A stretch of DNA of 64,000 bases, taken from [Empedobacter] haloabium. Lineage in GTDB: Bacteria; Pseudomonadota; Gammaproteobacteria; Burkholderiales; Burkholderiaceae_D. Below the pieces are notes generated by a model that saw only the letters and a list, made by a program, of their open reading frames with translations, made no database searches and had not been told where the DNA came from. Location of the stretch: positions 6,414,809-6,478,808 of the forward strand of contig CP136508.1 of assembly GCA_008011715.2 (NCBI GenBank), given 5' to 3'. The translations under genes and the position numbers were made by a program. This document shows, piece by piece, positions 42,424-50,925 of the stretch. Each line of letters starts with the position of its first letter. The first letter of the stretch is position 1.

Positions 42424-43689
42424 ATGGGTACTTCCGACTTCCTCGCCACCGCCGCGCCGGCCCAGAGGGCGCTGCGCATCCTGCACGTGCTGGATCACTC
42501 GATCCCGCTGCACAGCGGCTATACCTTCCGTACCCGTTCCATCCTGCAGCAGCAGCGCGCGCTGGGCTGGGAGACCCATCACATCACCAGCCCGAAACAG
42601 GGCGACGCGCCGGACGGCCAGGAGCTCGTCGATGGCCTGCGCTTCCACCGTACGGCGCCGGCGCAGGGGCCGTTGGCACGCATGCCGGTGTTGAACCAGC
42701 TGGCCGTGATCGACCGCCTTGCGACCCGGCTGCTGCAGGTCGCGCAGGAAGTGCGCCCCGACATCCTGCATGCGCATTCGCCGGCGCTGAACGCCGTGGC
42801 CGCGCTGCGCGTCGGCCGCAAGCTGGGCATCCCCGTCGTTTACGAAATCCGCGCGTTCTGGGAGGACGCGGCGGTCGATCACGGCACCAGCAAGGAATGG
42901 GGCGTGCGTTACCGGCTGACGCGGGCGATGGAAACGTGGGCGCTCAAGCGCGTCGATGCCGCCACCACGATCTGCGAAGGGCTGCGCGCCGAGATCGTCG
43001 GCCGCGGCATCCCCGCGCGCAAGGTCGAGGTGATCCCGAACGCTGTCGATGTCGGCGATTTCAGCGTGGATGGCGTACGCGATACCGCACTGGCATGCGG
43101 GCTTGGCCTGGAAGGCAAGACGGTGCTGGGCTTCATCGGCTCGTTTTACGCCTACGAGGGGCTGAACGTGCTGCTGGACGCGCTGCCGGCAATGCGCGCC
43201 AGGCGGCCCGACCTTCGCGTGCTGCTGGTCGGCGGCGGCCCGCAGGATGCGGCGCTGCGCCAGCAGGCCGAGGCGCTGGGCGTGGCCGATGCCGTCGTGT
43301 TCACCGGCCGCGTGCCGCACAGCGAGGTGCAGCGCTACTACGACCTGGTCGACGTGCTGTGCTACCCGCGCCTGAAAATGCGCCTGACCGACCTGGTGAC
43401 GCCCTTGAAACCGCTGGAAGCGATGGCGCAGGGCCGGCTGCTGGCGGCGTCCGACGTGGGTGGCCACCGCGAGCTGATCGAGGACGGCCGCACCGGCGTA
43501 CTGTTTGCCGCTGGCGACCCGGCCGCGCTGGCGACAAAGGTGCTGGCGCTGCTTGACGCCCCTGCGAGCTGGCCGCAGTTGCGCGCCCAGGGTCGCCGCT
43601 TCGTCGAGGAACAGCGCAACTGGGCCGCCAGCGTGAGCCGCTACCGCAAGGTGTATGGCAGCCTGGTGCCTGCGCGGGAGCGGCCATGA
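42424..43689 (+). CDS. Glycosyltransferase, exosortase A-associated (GT4)
   Basis: This 421-residue GT4 enzyme shows LHVLDHSIPLHSGYTFRTRS near 21-40, HAHSPALN near 117, FIGSFYAYEGLN near 238-249 and the donor-site LVTPLKPLEAMAQGRL near 328-343. The opening motif is characteristic of a TIGR04063-type family. It is 4 bp downstream of the amidotransferase and overlaps the next glycosyltransferase by ATGA. It is a cytoplasmic sugar transferase of unknown specificity. Confidence 0.9.
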   Translation: MGTSDFLATAAPAQRALRILHVLDHSIPLHSGYTFRTRSILQQQRALGWETHHITSPKQGDAPDGQELVDGLRFHRTAPAQGPLARMPVLNQLAVIDRLATRLLQVAQEVRPDILHAHSPALNAVAALRVGRKLGIPVVYEIRAFWEDAAVDHGTSKEWGVRYRLTRAMETWALKRVDAATTICEGLRAEIVGRGIPARKVEVIPNAVDVGDFSVDGVRDTALACGLGLEGKTVLGFIGSFYAYEGLNVLLDALPAMRARRPDLRVLLVGGGPQDAALRQQAEALGVADAVVFTGRVPHSEVQRYYDLVDVLCYPRLKMRLTDLVTPLKPLEAMAQGRLLAASDVGGHRELIEDGRTGVLFAAGDPAALATKVLALLDAPASWPQLRAQGRRFVEEQRNWAASVSRYRKVYGSLVPARERP

Positions 43690-44813
43690 GCGACGTGGCT
43701 TCCAGCGCCACGCTGCGGGTGGGTCTGGTGGGGCCGCTGCCGCCGCCGTCCGGCGGCATGGCCAACCAGACCTTGCAGCTGGCCGCGCTGCTGCGCGGCG
43801 AGGGCATCGAGGTCGAGACGGTGCAGGTCAACGCGCCATACCGTCCGGCCTGGGCCGGCCGCATCAAGGGCCTGCGTGCCGTGTTCCGCCTGCTGCCCTA
43901 CCTGGCCAGCCTGTGGCGCACGGCGGGAACAGTGCAGGTGTTCCACGTGATGGCCAATTCCGGCTGGTCGTGGCATTTGTTCGCGGCGCCGGCGATCTGG
44001 ATCGCCCGGCTGCGCGGCACGCCCGTGGTCATCAACTACCGGGGCGGCGAAGCCGAGAGCTTCCTGCGCCGCGCGCAGGGCTGGGTGCGGCCCAGCCTGA
44101 CCCGCGCCGATGCCGTCATCGTGCCCTCCGGCTTCCTGGAACACGTGTTCGGCAAATTCGGCTTCGCCACGCAAATAGTGCCCAACATCGTCAACCTGGA
44201 GCGCTTTTCGGTCGCGCCGAACGGACCGGGGGACAAGAAGGGCCTGCGCCTGCTGGTGGCGCGCAACCTGGAGCCGATCTACGACAACGCGACGGCCCTG
44301 CGCGCGCTGGCGCTGATCCGCGCGCACGATCCGCACGCCACGCTCGTCATTGCCGGCTCCGGCCCGCTGCGCGCGGAACTGGAAACGCTGACGGCGCAAT
44401 TGGGGCTGACGGAGGCGGTGACGTTTACCGGGCGCGTCGACAATGCCGGCATGGCCGCGTTGTACCAGGACGCCGACGTCATGCTCAACTGCAGCCTGGT
44501 CGACAATACGCCGAACTCGGTGCTGGAATCGCTGGCGTGCGGCGTGCCCGTCGTCAGCACGGATGTCGGCGGCGTGCCCTACCTGGTCGAACACGGCCGC
44601 ACGGCGCTGCTGGTGCCACCGCAAGCGCCGCAGGCCATGGCGGAAGCGGTGCTGCGCCTTGCCGCCGAGCCGGCACTGGCCGCATCCCTGCGCGACGCGG
44701 GCCTGCGCCAGGTGCAGCAATATACGTGGCACAGCGTGCGCCCGCGCCTGCTGGCGGTGTACCGCGCCGTGATGCAAGCGCGCGCCAGCGCATCGCCGGT
44801 GAGGCAGCCATGA
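43686..44813 (+). CDS. Glycosyltransferase family 4 protein
   Basis: This 375-residue GT-B protein has VGLVGPLPPPSGGMANQT at the N-terminus (the acceptor-domain glycine loop), NYRGGEAESFL near 118-128, and a C-terminal donor site with NCSLVDNTPNSVLESLACGVPVV. Start and stop are both coupled through ATGA overlaps to its neighbours, so it is an internal member of the exopolysaccharide operon. Sugar donor and acceptor are unknown. Confidence 0.9.
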   Translation: MSDVASSATLRVGLVGPLPPPSGGMANQTLQLAALLRGEGIEVETVQVNAPYRPAWAGRIKGLRAVFRLLPYLASLWRTAGTVQVFHVMANSGWSWHLFAAPAIWIARLRGTPVVINYRGGEAESFLRRAQGWVRPSLTRADAVIVPSGFLEHVFGKFGFATQIVPNIVNLERFSVAPNGPGDKKGLRLLVARNLEPIYDNATALRALALIRAHDPHATLVIAGSGPLRAELETLTAQLGLTEAVTFTGRVDNAGMAALYQDADVMLNCSLVDNTPNSVLESLACGVPVVSTDVGGVPYLVEHGRTALLVPPQAPQAMAEAVLRLAAEPALAASLRDAGLRQVQQYTWHSVRPRLLAVYRAVMQARASASPVRQP

Positions 44814-46198
44814 ACACGGTCGAACGCTACCGTCCGGCGCCCTACACGGCCCTTGTCACCAAGCTGCTGTTCCCGCTGCACGAGCGGGTCAAGCAGCACA
44901 GCAGCGTGGCCGTGCGCAAGCAACTGGAGGCGTCGCAGTACTGGCCGGAAGAACGCCTGCGCGACCTGCAACTGGTGCGGCTGCGCCGCCTGCTGGCGCG
45001 CGCGCAGGACAAGGTGCCGTACTTCCGCGACCTGTTCCAGCAGCTGGGATTCGACCCTGCCGGCGTGCAGTCGCTGGACGACCTGGCCCGGCTGCCGCTG
45101 ATGGACAAGGCGGTCATCCGCGCCAACGTGGACCGCCTGAAGGCGCAGGATGCCGTCGGCCTGGCGCGGTTCAATACGGGCGGCTCCAGCGGCGAGCCGC
45201 TGATTTTCTATATCGGCAAGGAGCGCGTCAGCCATGACGTGGCGGCCAAGTGGCGCGCCACGCGCTGGTGGAACGTCGATATCGGCGATCCGGAAATCGT
45301 CGTGTGGGGTTCGCCCATCGAGCTGGGCGCGCAGGATCGCGTACGGGCGCTGCGCGACCGCCTGCTGCGCACGCATCTGCTGCCGGCGTTCGAGATGTCC
45401 GCCCCGAAGCTGGACAGTTTTGTCGCCCGTATCCGCGCGCACCGGCCGCGCATGCTGTTCGGCTACCCGTCCGCGCTGTCGCACATCGCCCGCCATGCCC
45501 AGGCCAAGGGCCAGCGTATGGACGACCTGGGCATTCGAGTCGCGTTCGTCACCTCCGAGCGGCTGTACGACGAGCAGCGCGCCCAGATCGCCGAGACCTT
45601 CGGCTGCCCGGTCGCGAACGGCTACGGCGGTCGCGACGCCGGCTTCATCGCCCACCAGTGTCCGCACGGCGGCATGCACATCACGGCCGAGGACATCATC
45701 GTCGAGATCATCGACGGTGCCGGCCGGCCGGTGCCGCGTGGGCAATCGGGCGAGATCGTCGTCACGCACCTGGCCACCGGCGACTTCCCGTTCATCCGCT
45801 ACCGCACCGGCGACATCGGCGTGCTGGGCAAGGAGCCCTGCGGTTGCGGCCGCGGCCTGCCGCTGCTGCAGGAGATCCAGGGTCGCAGCACCGACTTCCT
45901 GGTCGCCCAGGACGGCACCGTCATGCATGGACTGGCGCTGGTGTATATCCTGCGTGACCTGCCGCAGGTCAAGGCATTCAAGATCACCCAGGAGAGCCTG
46001 GCACTGACTCACGTGCAGGTCGTGCTGGATGCGCCGCTGGATGCGGCGCTGCGCGCGCACATCGAGAAGGGTTTCAGGGCGCGCCTGGGCGCGGGCGTCG
46101 CGGTGCAGGTCGAGCAGGTCGATGCCATCGCGCCGGAGAAGTCCGGCAAGTTCCGCTATGTCGTCAGCAAGGTGGCGGCGGGGAGAGCGGCCGCATGA
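44810..46198 (+). CDS. PaaK-like adenylate-forming ligase of the exopolysaccharide operon
   Basis: This 462-residue protein resembles phenylacetate-CoA ligase but is unlikely to serve phenylacetate breakdown. The phosphate-binding loop is NTGGSSGEP near 122-130, YGGRDAG follows near 273, and IRYRTGDIG is near 329-337. The C-terminal domain ends with the KSGKFRYVV lysine region. It is sandwiched between a glycosyltransferase and the O-ligase, with ATGA overlaps on both sides. It probably activates an acid used to decorate the polymer. A CapK-like role in capsule synthesis is the nearest known parallel. Confidence 0.85.
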   Translation: MNTVERYRPAPYTALVTKLLFPLHERVKQHSSVAVRKQLEASQYWPEERLRDLQLVRLRRLLARAQDKVPYFRDLFQQLGFDPAGVQSLDDLARLPLMDKAVIRANVDRLKAQDAVGLARFNTGGSSGEPLIFYIGKERVSHDVAAKWRATRWWNVDIGDPEIVVWGSPIELGAQDRVRALRDRLLRTHLLPAFEMSAPKLDSFVARIRAHRPRMLFGYPSALSHIARHAQAKGQRMDDLGIRVAFVTSERLYDEQRAQIAETFGCPVANGYGGRDAGFIAHQCPHGGMHITAEDIIVEIIDGAGRPVPRGQSGEIVVTHLATGDFPFIRYRTGDIGVLGKEPCGCGRGLPLLQEIQGRSTDFLVAQDGTVMHGLALVYILRDLPQVKAFKITQESLALTHVQVVLDAPLDAALRAHIEKGFRARLGAGVAVQVEQVDAIAPEKSGKFRYVVSKVAAGRAAA

Positions 46199-47511
46199 GG
46201 GACGTGATCGTCACGTTGCTGGTGTTCGCATCGCTGCCGTATATCTTCAAGCGGCCGTCGTTCGGCATGGTGATGTGGATCTGGATCAGCGTGATGAACC
46301 CGCACTCGCAGGGCTGGGGCTTCGCGCGCGACTTTCCGTTCGCCGCGATCATCGCCGTCGTCACGGTGGCGGCGATGCTGACGAATGCGAAGCGCACCTA
46401 CCGGTTGCCGCTGACGCCCGTGACGGCCACGTTCCTGTTGTTCGTCGTGTGGATGTGCCTCACCTCGGTCTTCGCCATCCATCCCGAGCAGATCGGCACG
46501 CAGCTGGTCAAGGTCCTGAAAATCATGGGCATGACCATCGTCGTGCTGATGCTGGTGCGTAAGCGCCTGCACGTCGAGTGGCTGATCTGGACGGTGGTGG
46601 TCTCGATCGGCTATTACGGCACCAAGGGCGGCATCTTCACGATCCGTAGCGGCGGCCAGTACCGCGTGTGGGGCCCGATCGGCACCTTCATCGACGGTAA
46701 CAACGAGATCGCGCTGGCACTCGTGATGACGATCCCGCTGATGTACTACCTGTACGGCCTGTTGACGCACAAGTGGGCCAGGCGGGCCATGGTGGCGTCG
46801 ATGTTCCTGTGCGCGCTGGCGTCGCTGGCGTCCTATTCGCGCGGCGCCGCCATCGCGATGGGCATGATGCTGGTGTTCTTCTGGTTGAAGAGCAACCATA
46901 AGGCCGTCATCGGCGTGCTGCTGCTGTGCTGCGTGCCGTTCGCGCTGGTGTTCATGCCGGAGCAGTGGCATGCCCGCATCGACACGATCGACGAATACCA
47001 GCAGGACGAATCGGCGATGGGCCGCATCAACGCCTGGAAGATGGCCTACAACCTGGCCAACGACCGCCTGATGGGCGGCGGTTTCGAGATCTACGACCCG
47101 GAAGTGTTCGAGCGCTATGCGCCGGTGCCGGAGGACGTGCACGCGGCGCACAGCATCTACTTCCAGGTACTGGGCGAGCATGGCTGGATCGGGCTGGGCA
47201 TCTACCTGATGCTGGGCTTCCTGACCTGGCGCACGGGCTCCTGGATCGTGCGCGCGGCCGGACCGCATGCCGAGCTGGCGTGGGCCGCCAACCTGGCCAG
47301 GATGATCCAGGTCAGCCTGCTGGGCTTCATGGTGGGCGGCGCCTTCCTCAGCCTGGTGTATTTCGACGTGCCGTATTATCTGATGGCGGCGATGGTGGCG
47401 ACGCGTATGATCGTCGAGCGCGAGAAAAAGGCGCTGGCGCCCCAGCTGGCCGCGCAGCCCACCGTACAGGACGAACTTGATGAAGACCTCGAACATGATC
47501 CGGTCCGCTGA
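46195..47511 (+). CDS. O-antigen ligase/polymerase-like protein, exosortase A-associated
   Basis: This 438-residue polytopic membrane protein, with ten or more helices by eye, has a Wzy_C-type periplasmic loop near 265-330 containing MGRINAWKMAYNLANDRLMGGG and the EDVHAAHSIYFQVLGEHG histidine motif. It belongs to the family called putative O-glycosylation ligase 1 of exosortase A systems. It may polymerise the repeat unit or attach glycan to sorted proteins; sequence alone does not decide. Its end overlaps the next gene by about 32 bp. Confidence 0.9.
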   Translation: MRDVIVTLLVFASLPYIFKRPSFGMVMWIWISVMNPHSQGWGFARDFPFAAIIAVVTVAAMLTNAKRTYRLPLTPVTATFLLFVVWMCLTSVFAIHPEQIGTQLVKVLKIMGMTIVVLMLVRKRLHVEWLIWTVVVSIGYYGTKGGIFTIRSGGQYRVWGPIGTFIDGNNEIALALVMTIPLMYYLYGLLTHKWARRAMVASMFLCALASLASYSRGAAIAMGMMLVFFWLKSNHKAVIGVLLLCCVPFALVFMPEQWHARIDTIDEYQQDESAMGRINAWKMAYNLANDRLMGGGFEIYDPEVFERYAPVPEDVHAAHSIYFQVLGEHGWIGLGIYLMLGFLTWRTGSWIVRAAGPHAELAWAANLARMIQVSLLGFMVGGAFLSLVYFDVPYYLMAAMVATRMIVEREKKALAPQLAAQPTVQDELDEDLEHDPVR

Positions 47512-48493
47512 GCAGCACGGTGCCGCCGGCGCGCCGCTGCTGGAAAAGAGCCTGCTGTCGCTGCTGTCGCCCGGCGGGCGGCGCGGCCTGTCGATCCTGA
47601 TCTATCACCGCGTACTGCCCCGCAAGGATCCGCTGTTCCCGGGCGAAGTCGATCGGGCCGAGTTCTCCGATCAGATGGCCGCGCTGGCGTCGCGCTTCAA
47701 CGTGCTGCCGCTGCTCGACGCGGTGCGGATGGCCAAGGCCGGCACCTTGCCGCCCCGGGCCGCCGCGATCACGTTCGATGACGGCTACGCCGACAATGCC
47801 GAGGTGGCGCTGCCGGTGCTGCAGCAGCACGGCCTGCACGCGACGTTTTTCGTGGCGACGGGCTTCCTGAACGGCGGCCGCATGTGGAACGACAGCGTCA
47901 TCGAACTGGTACGCGCGGCGCCGGACGGCGTGCTCGATGCCTCGGCCCTCGGGCTGGGCCGTCACCCGCTGCATACGCTGGCCGAGCGCCAGCGCGCCAT
48001 TCCCGCGCTGATCGGCCAGCTGAAATACCTGCCGATGGCCGAGCGGCTGGCGCAGGTGCAACGGCTGGCCGACCTGGCCGGCTGCGCGCTGCCGGGCGAC
48101 CTGATGATGACGAGCGCCCAGGTACGCAAGCTGCACGCGGCCGGCATGGGGATCGGTGCGCATACCGTCAACCACCCGATCCTGGCGCGCCTGCCGGACG
48201 CCCAGGCACGCGAGGAGATCGCCCAGGGCAAGCTGGCGCTGGAAGACATCATCGGCGCCCACGTCAGCCTGTTCGCCTACCCGAACGGCAAGCCGGGCGA
48301 GGACTACCTGCCGCAGCACGTGGCGATGGCGCGCGACCTGCGTTTCGAGGGCGCCGTGTCGACGTCCTGGGGCGCCAGCCGGGGCAAGCCCGACCCGTTC
48401 CAGCTGCCCCGCTTCACCCCATGGGACCGCGGCCGTCTGCGGTTCATCCTGCGCCTGGCGCGCAATCTGACCAACAGCGCCCAGCTGGCATGA
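47480..48493 (+). CDS. Polysaccharide deacetylase, second copy
   Basis: This 337-residue NodB-fold protein has ILIYHRV near 40-46 and the metal site AITFDDGYADN near 96-106. A late GAHTVNHP motif supplies the histidines, and FAYPNGKPGEDY completes the signature. The chosen ATG at 47480 has AGGA 8 bp upstream; a TTG precedes it and an ATG follows at 47495. It begins inside the O-ligase gene. It may act on a different residue or stage than the deacetylase at 34558-35427. Confidence 0.85.
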   Translation: MKTSNMIRSAEQHGAAGAPLLEKSLLSLLSPGGRRGLSILIYHRVLPRKDPLFPGEVDRAEFSDQMAALASRFNVLPLLDAVRMAKAGTLPPRAAAITFDDGYADNAEVALPVLQQHGLHATFFVATGFLNGGRMWNDSVIELVRAAPDGVLDASALGLGRHPLHTLAERQRAIPALIGQLKYLPMAERLAQVQRLADLAGCALPGDLMMTSAQVRKLHAAGMGIGAHTVNHPILARLPDAQAREEIAQGKLALEDIIGAHVSLFAYPNGKPGEDYLPQHVAMARDLRFEGAVSTSWGASRGKPDPFQLPRFTPWDRGRLRFILRLARNLTNSAQLA

Positions 48494-48509
48494 AGATTCG
48501 AGAGCAAGC

Positions 48510-49958
48510 ATGTCGTTAAAGAAGGACGTCCTGCATGGACTGAAGTGGATGGCCGGCGCGAAGTTCGCCAGCCAGATCATCACGTGGGCCATCACGATCA
48601 TCGTCATGCGCCTGCTGGCGCCGGCCGACTACGGGCTGATGGCGATGGCGACCGTGTTCCTGGCCTGGTGCGCGATGTTCATCGAGATGGGCCTGGCGCC
48701 CGCGCTGGTGCAGGCCAAGGAAGTCAGCACCCAGGAGTTGCGCCAGGCGTACGGTATCTTCGTGCTGGTCAATCTCGCCATGGTACTGGTACTGGTCGCG
48801 GGCGCGCCGTTGATGGCGACCTTCTTTGGCGACGCCCAGCTGACACTCGTGATCCGCGTGCTGGCGTTGCAGTTCGTGCTGGCGCCATTCGGCCTCGTCT
48901 CCGAAGTGCTGCTGCAGCGCGGCCTGAACTTCCGCGCGCGTTCCCTGCTGGACCTGAGCACGGCGGTGATCACCAGCGTGGCCACCTTGCTGCTGGCCTG
49001 GACCGGCCACGGCGTCTGGGCGCTGGTATGGGGCACCTTGGGCGGCGCGCTGTGGCGCACGGTGGCCGTCAACGTCGTCGCGCGCTTTCCCTACCTGCCG
49101 CTGTTTTCCTGGGACGGCATGCGCGCCCTGCTGACGTTCGGCGGCAAGGTGTCCGCCTCGCGCTTCCTGTGGTTCTTTTTCACCCAGGCCGACACCGTCA
49201 TCATCGGCCGCATGCTGGGCGGCCAGGTCCTGGGCGTGTACTCCGTCGCGCTGCACCTGGCCAGCCTGCCGGTGCAGCGGGTGTCGTCGATCCTGAACCA
49301 GGTCGCGTTTCCCGCGCTGGCACGCTACCAGCACGACCGCGCCGCCATCGCGCGCCAGTTGCTCAAGGCATTCGAACTGGTCAGCCTGGTGGCGTTTCCG
49401 GTCCTGTGGGGCATGGCCAGCACGGCCAGCGACATCGTGCTGGTATTCCTGGGCGAGCATTGGCAGGGCGCGATCCTGCCGCTGCGCGTTCTGGCACTGA
49501 TCATGCCCTTCCGTACCGTCGTGCAGTTCCTCCCGGCGGTAACCGATGCCGTCGGCCGGCCCGGCATCGCACTGCAGAACGGCATCGTCGCCTGCACCGT
49601 GATGCCGCTGGCGTTCTATGTCGGCACGCATTGGGGTATTTTTGGCGTGGCGCTGGCCTGGGCCCTGGCCTATCCCGTGGTCCTGCTGATCAACCTGCAG
49701 CGCATGCTGGGCGTGATCGGCCTGGGGCTGGCCGAGGTGGCGGCGCGCATGCTGCCGGCGATGCTGGCGGCGGGTGCGATGTACGCGGCCGTGATGGCCA
49801 CGCACGGCACGCTGGAGCAGATCGCGGACCGGCGTGTCGCGCTGGCGATCCAGGTCGGCGTGGGCGCGCTGGTGTATGCCGTGGCCAGTTGCCTGGTCAA
49901 CCGCACGGCCGTGCTGGAAGTATGGCGCATGGTGCGCCGCAAGGGACAGCCGGCCTGA
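48510..49958 (+). CDS. Oligosaccharide flippase, Wzx/MOP family
   Basis: This 482-residue protein has 12-14 predicted helices. It starts with SLKKDVLHGLKWMAGAKF and carries ADYGLMAMATVFLAW near 35-49, a pattern typical of MOP-family lipopolysaccharide exporters. It should flip the lipid-linked repeat unit to the periplasm for the O-ligase/polymerase and chain-length proteins. It starts 16 bp after the deacetylase and is followed closely by a small ferredoxin gene. No odd features were seen. Confidence 0.9.
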   Translation: MSLKKDVLHGLKWMAGAKFASQIITWAITIIVMRLLAPADYGLMAMATVFLAWCAMFIEMGLAPALVQAKEVSTQELRQAYGIFVLVNLAMVLVLVAGAPLMATFFGDAQLTLVIRVLALQFVLAPFGLVSEVLLQRGLNFRARSLLDLSTAVITSVATLLLAWTGHGVWALVWGTLGGALWRTVAVNVVARFPYLPLFSWDGMRALLTFGGKVSASRFLWFFFTQADTVIIGRMLGGQVLGVYSVALHLASLPVQRVSSILNQVAFPALARYQHDRAAIARQLLKAFELVSLVAFPVLWGMASTASDIVLVFLGEHWQGAILPLRVLALIMPFRTVVQFLPAVTDAVGRPGIALQNGIVACTVMPLAFYVGTHWGIFGVALAWALAYPVVLLINLQRMLGVIGLGLAEVAARMLPAMLAAGAMYAAVMATHGTLEQIADRRVALAIQVGVGALVYAVASCLVNRTAVLEVWRMVRRKGQPA

Positions 49959-49960
49959 CC

Positions 49961-50254
49961 ATGCCGCGTGTAACGATCGCGCCGCAAGGCTGGCAGTTCG
50001 ACGCGGCCGAAGGGGAAACGCTGCTGCGCGCGGCCGAGCGGGCCGGCATCCGCCTGCCCAGTTCCTGCCGCAACGGCACCTGCCGCACCTGTTATTGCGC
50101 CAGCGACGGCGGGACGGTGCGTTATACGGTCGAGTGGCCGGGGCTGTCGCTGGACGAAAAGCGGGCGCACGACGTGCTGCCGTGCGTGGCGGTCGCGCTG
50201 GCCGACATCACGTTGACGATTCCGGCCGCACGGCGCATCGAGGGGACGGGTTAG
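49961..50254 (+). CDS. Plant-type [2Fe-2S] ferredoxin
   Basis: This 97-residue protein has the ligand pattern C36-X4-C41-X2-C44 and C75, as in plant-type ferredoxins, within SSCRNGTCRTCYC. An additional C46 follows. It begins 2 bp after the flippase stop, so it is co-transcribed as the last gene of the large operon. An electron carrier at this place suggests an oxygenase or reductase working on the polymer, but none is adjacent. Its inclusion may be accidental. Confidence 0.85.
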   Translation: MPRVTIAPQGWQFDAAEGETLLRAAERAGIRLPSSCRNGTCRTCYCASDGGTVRYTVEWPGLSLDEKRAHDVLPCVAVALADITLTIPAARRIEGTG

Positions 50255-50565
50255 TCCGGTGTGTCCGGCTTGCGCAGCCGGGCCAGCAGCGCCTCGGTCT
50301 GGTCGTTCAGCGGCAGGCCGTGGCGCCGCAGCAGCTGCACGTGCAGCACCAGGTTTTCCAGCACCAGCTTGGCGGCGACGGCCAGCAGCGTCAGGCGCCG
50401 GTCTTCGTCGCTGAACGATTCCATCGCGTCGGCCATCTCGCACAGGTGCTTGGCGACGATGCCGCGCAGGTCATGCTCGTCGAACGGCAGGTCGGCGAAA
50501 TCGATGGGGTCTTCCTGCTCCACTTCCTGCATCAGCAGTTCCAGCTCCCGCGGGGTGATCGACAT
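50251..50565 (-). CDS. Small conserved-looking helical protein of unknown function
   Basis: This 104-residue acidic protein contains no catalytic motif. It is predicted mostly helical, with leucine-rich stretches (ELELLMQEVEQED; LVLENLVLHVQLLRRH). Codon use is like its neighbours, and the reading frame is the only sound one here. It converges on the ferredoxin with a 4-bp overlap. A TAGAAT -10-like hexamer lies upstream at 50594-50599. I do not recognise the family. Confidence 0.68.
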   Translation of the reverse strand: MSITPRELELLMQEVEQEDPIDFADLPFDEHDLRGIVAKHLCEMADAMESFSDEDRRLTLLAVAAKLVLENLVLHVQLLRRHGLPLNDQTEALLARLRKPDTPD

Positions 50566-50593
50566 CTGTGGCTCCAGTGACTCTTATGTGGCC

Positions 50594-50629
50594 ATTCTAG
50601 GCCAAAGCCTGCCGCGACCGCGCTAGAAT
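50594..50629. promoter_or_regulatory. Divergent TAGAAT pair forming an inverted repeat
   Basis: ATTCTAG (50594-50600) and CTAGAAT (50623-50629) are perfect 7-bp inverted arms, 22 bp apart. Read outward, each contains TAGAAT, a good -10 for the leftward small gene and the rightward MoaD-like gene. No clear -35 was found on either side, so an operator is also possible. Confidence 0.45.
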
Positions 50630-50654
50630 TGTCCGATCGGCACCCGCGGACACC

Positions 50655-50924
50655 ATGGCCACGATCGTCTTCACCCAACAGCTGGCGCGCTTCCTGCCCG
50701 TCCCGCAACTGGCGACGGATGCCACGACCTTGCGCTCCGCGCTGGACAACGTATTCGCCGCCAACAGCCGCCTGCGCGGTTACGTGTTGGACGACCAGGA
50801 CCGGCTGCGCGACAACGTCGTCATCTTCATCGACGGCCGGCGCACGCGCGAGCGCGTCCGGCTGGACGATCCGCTCAGGCCCGATTCCACCATCCACATC
50901 CTGCAGGCCCTATCAGGAGGCTGA
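50655..50924 (+). CDS. MoaD/ThiS-like ubiquitin-fold protein
   Basis: This 89-residue beta-grasp protein ends in the Gly-Gly tail (ALSGG) needed for adenylation and thiocarboxylate formation. The middle DNVVIFIDGRRT strand is typical. Its neighbour is a BNR-repeat protein whose gene has a strong AGGAGG site at 50915-50920 inside this gene. No MoaE or thiamine gene is present, so a role in cofactor synthesis is not implied. The ThiF-like protein at 20491-21333 is the only E1-like candidate in the window. Confidence 0.85.
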   Translation: MATIVFTQQLARFLPVPQLATDATTLRSALDNVFAANSRLRGYVLDDQDRLRDNVVIFIDGRRTRERVRLDDPLRPDSTIHILQALSGG

Positions 50925-50925
50925 C

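Noticed and set aside
39783..42479. Open frame of 898 codons antisense to the amidotransferase region
   Set aside because: It spans two well-supported genes in sense and has no recognisable protein pattern.
44810..46198. Phenylacetate degradation enzyme
   Set aside because: It sits within an exopolysaccharide operon and no other paa gene is present.
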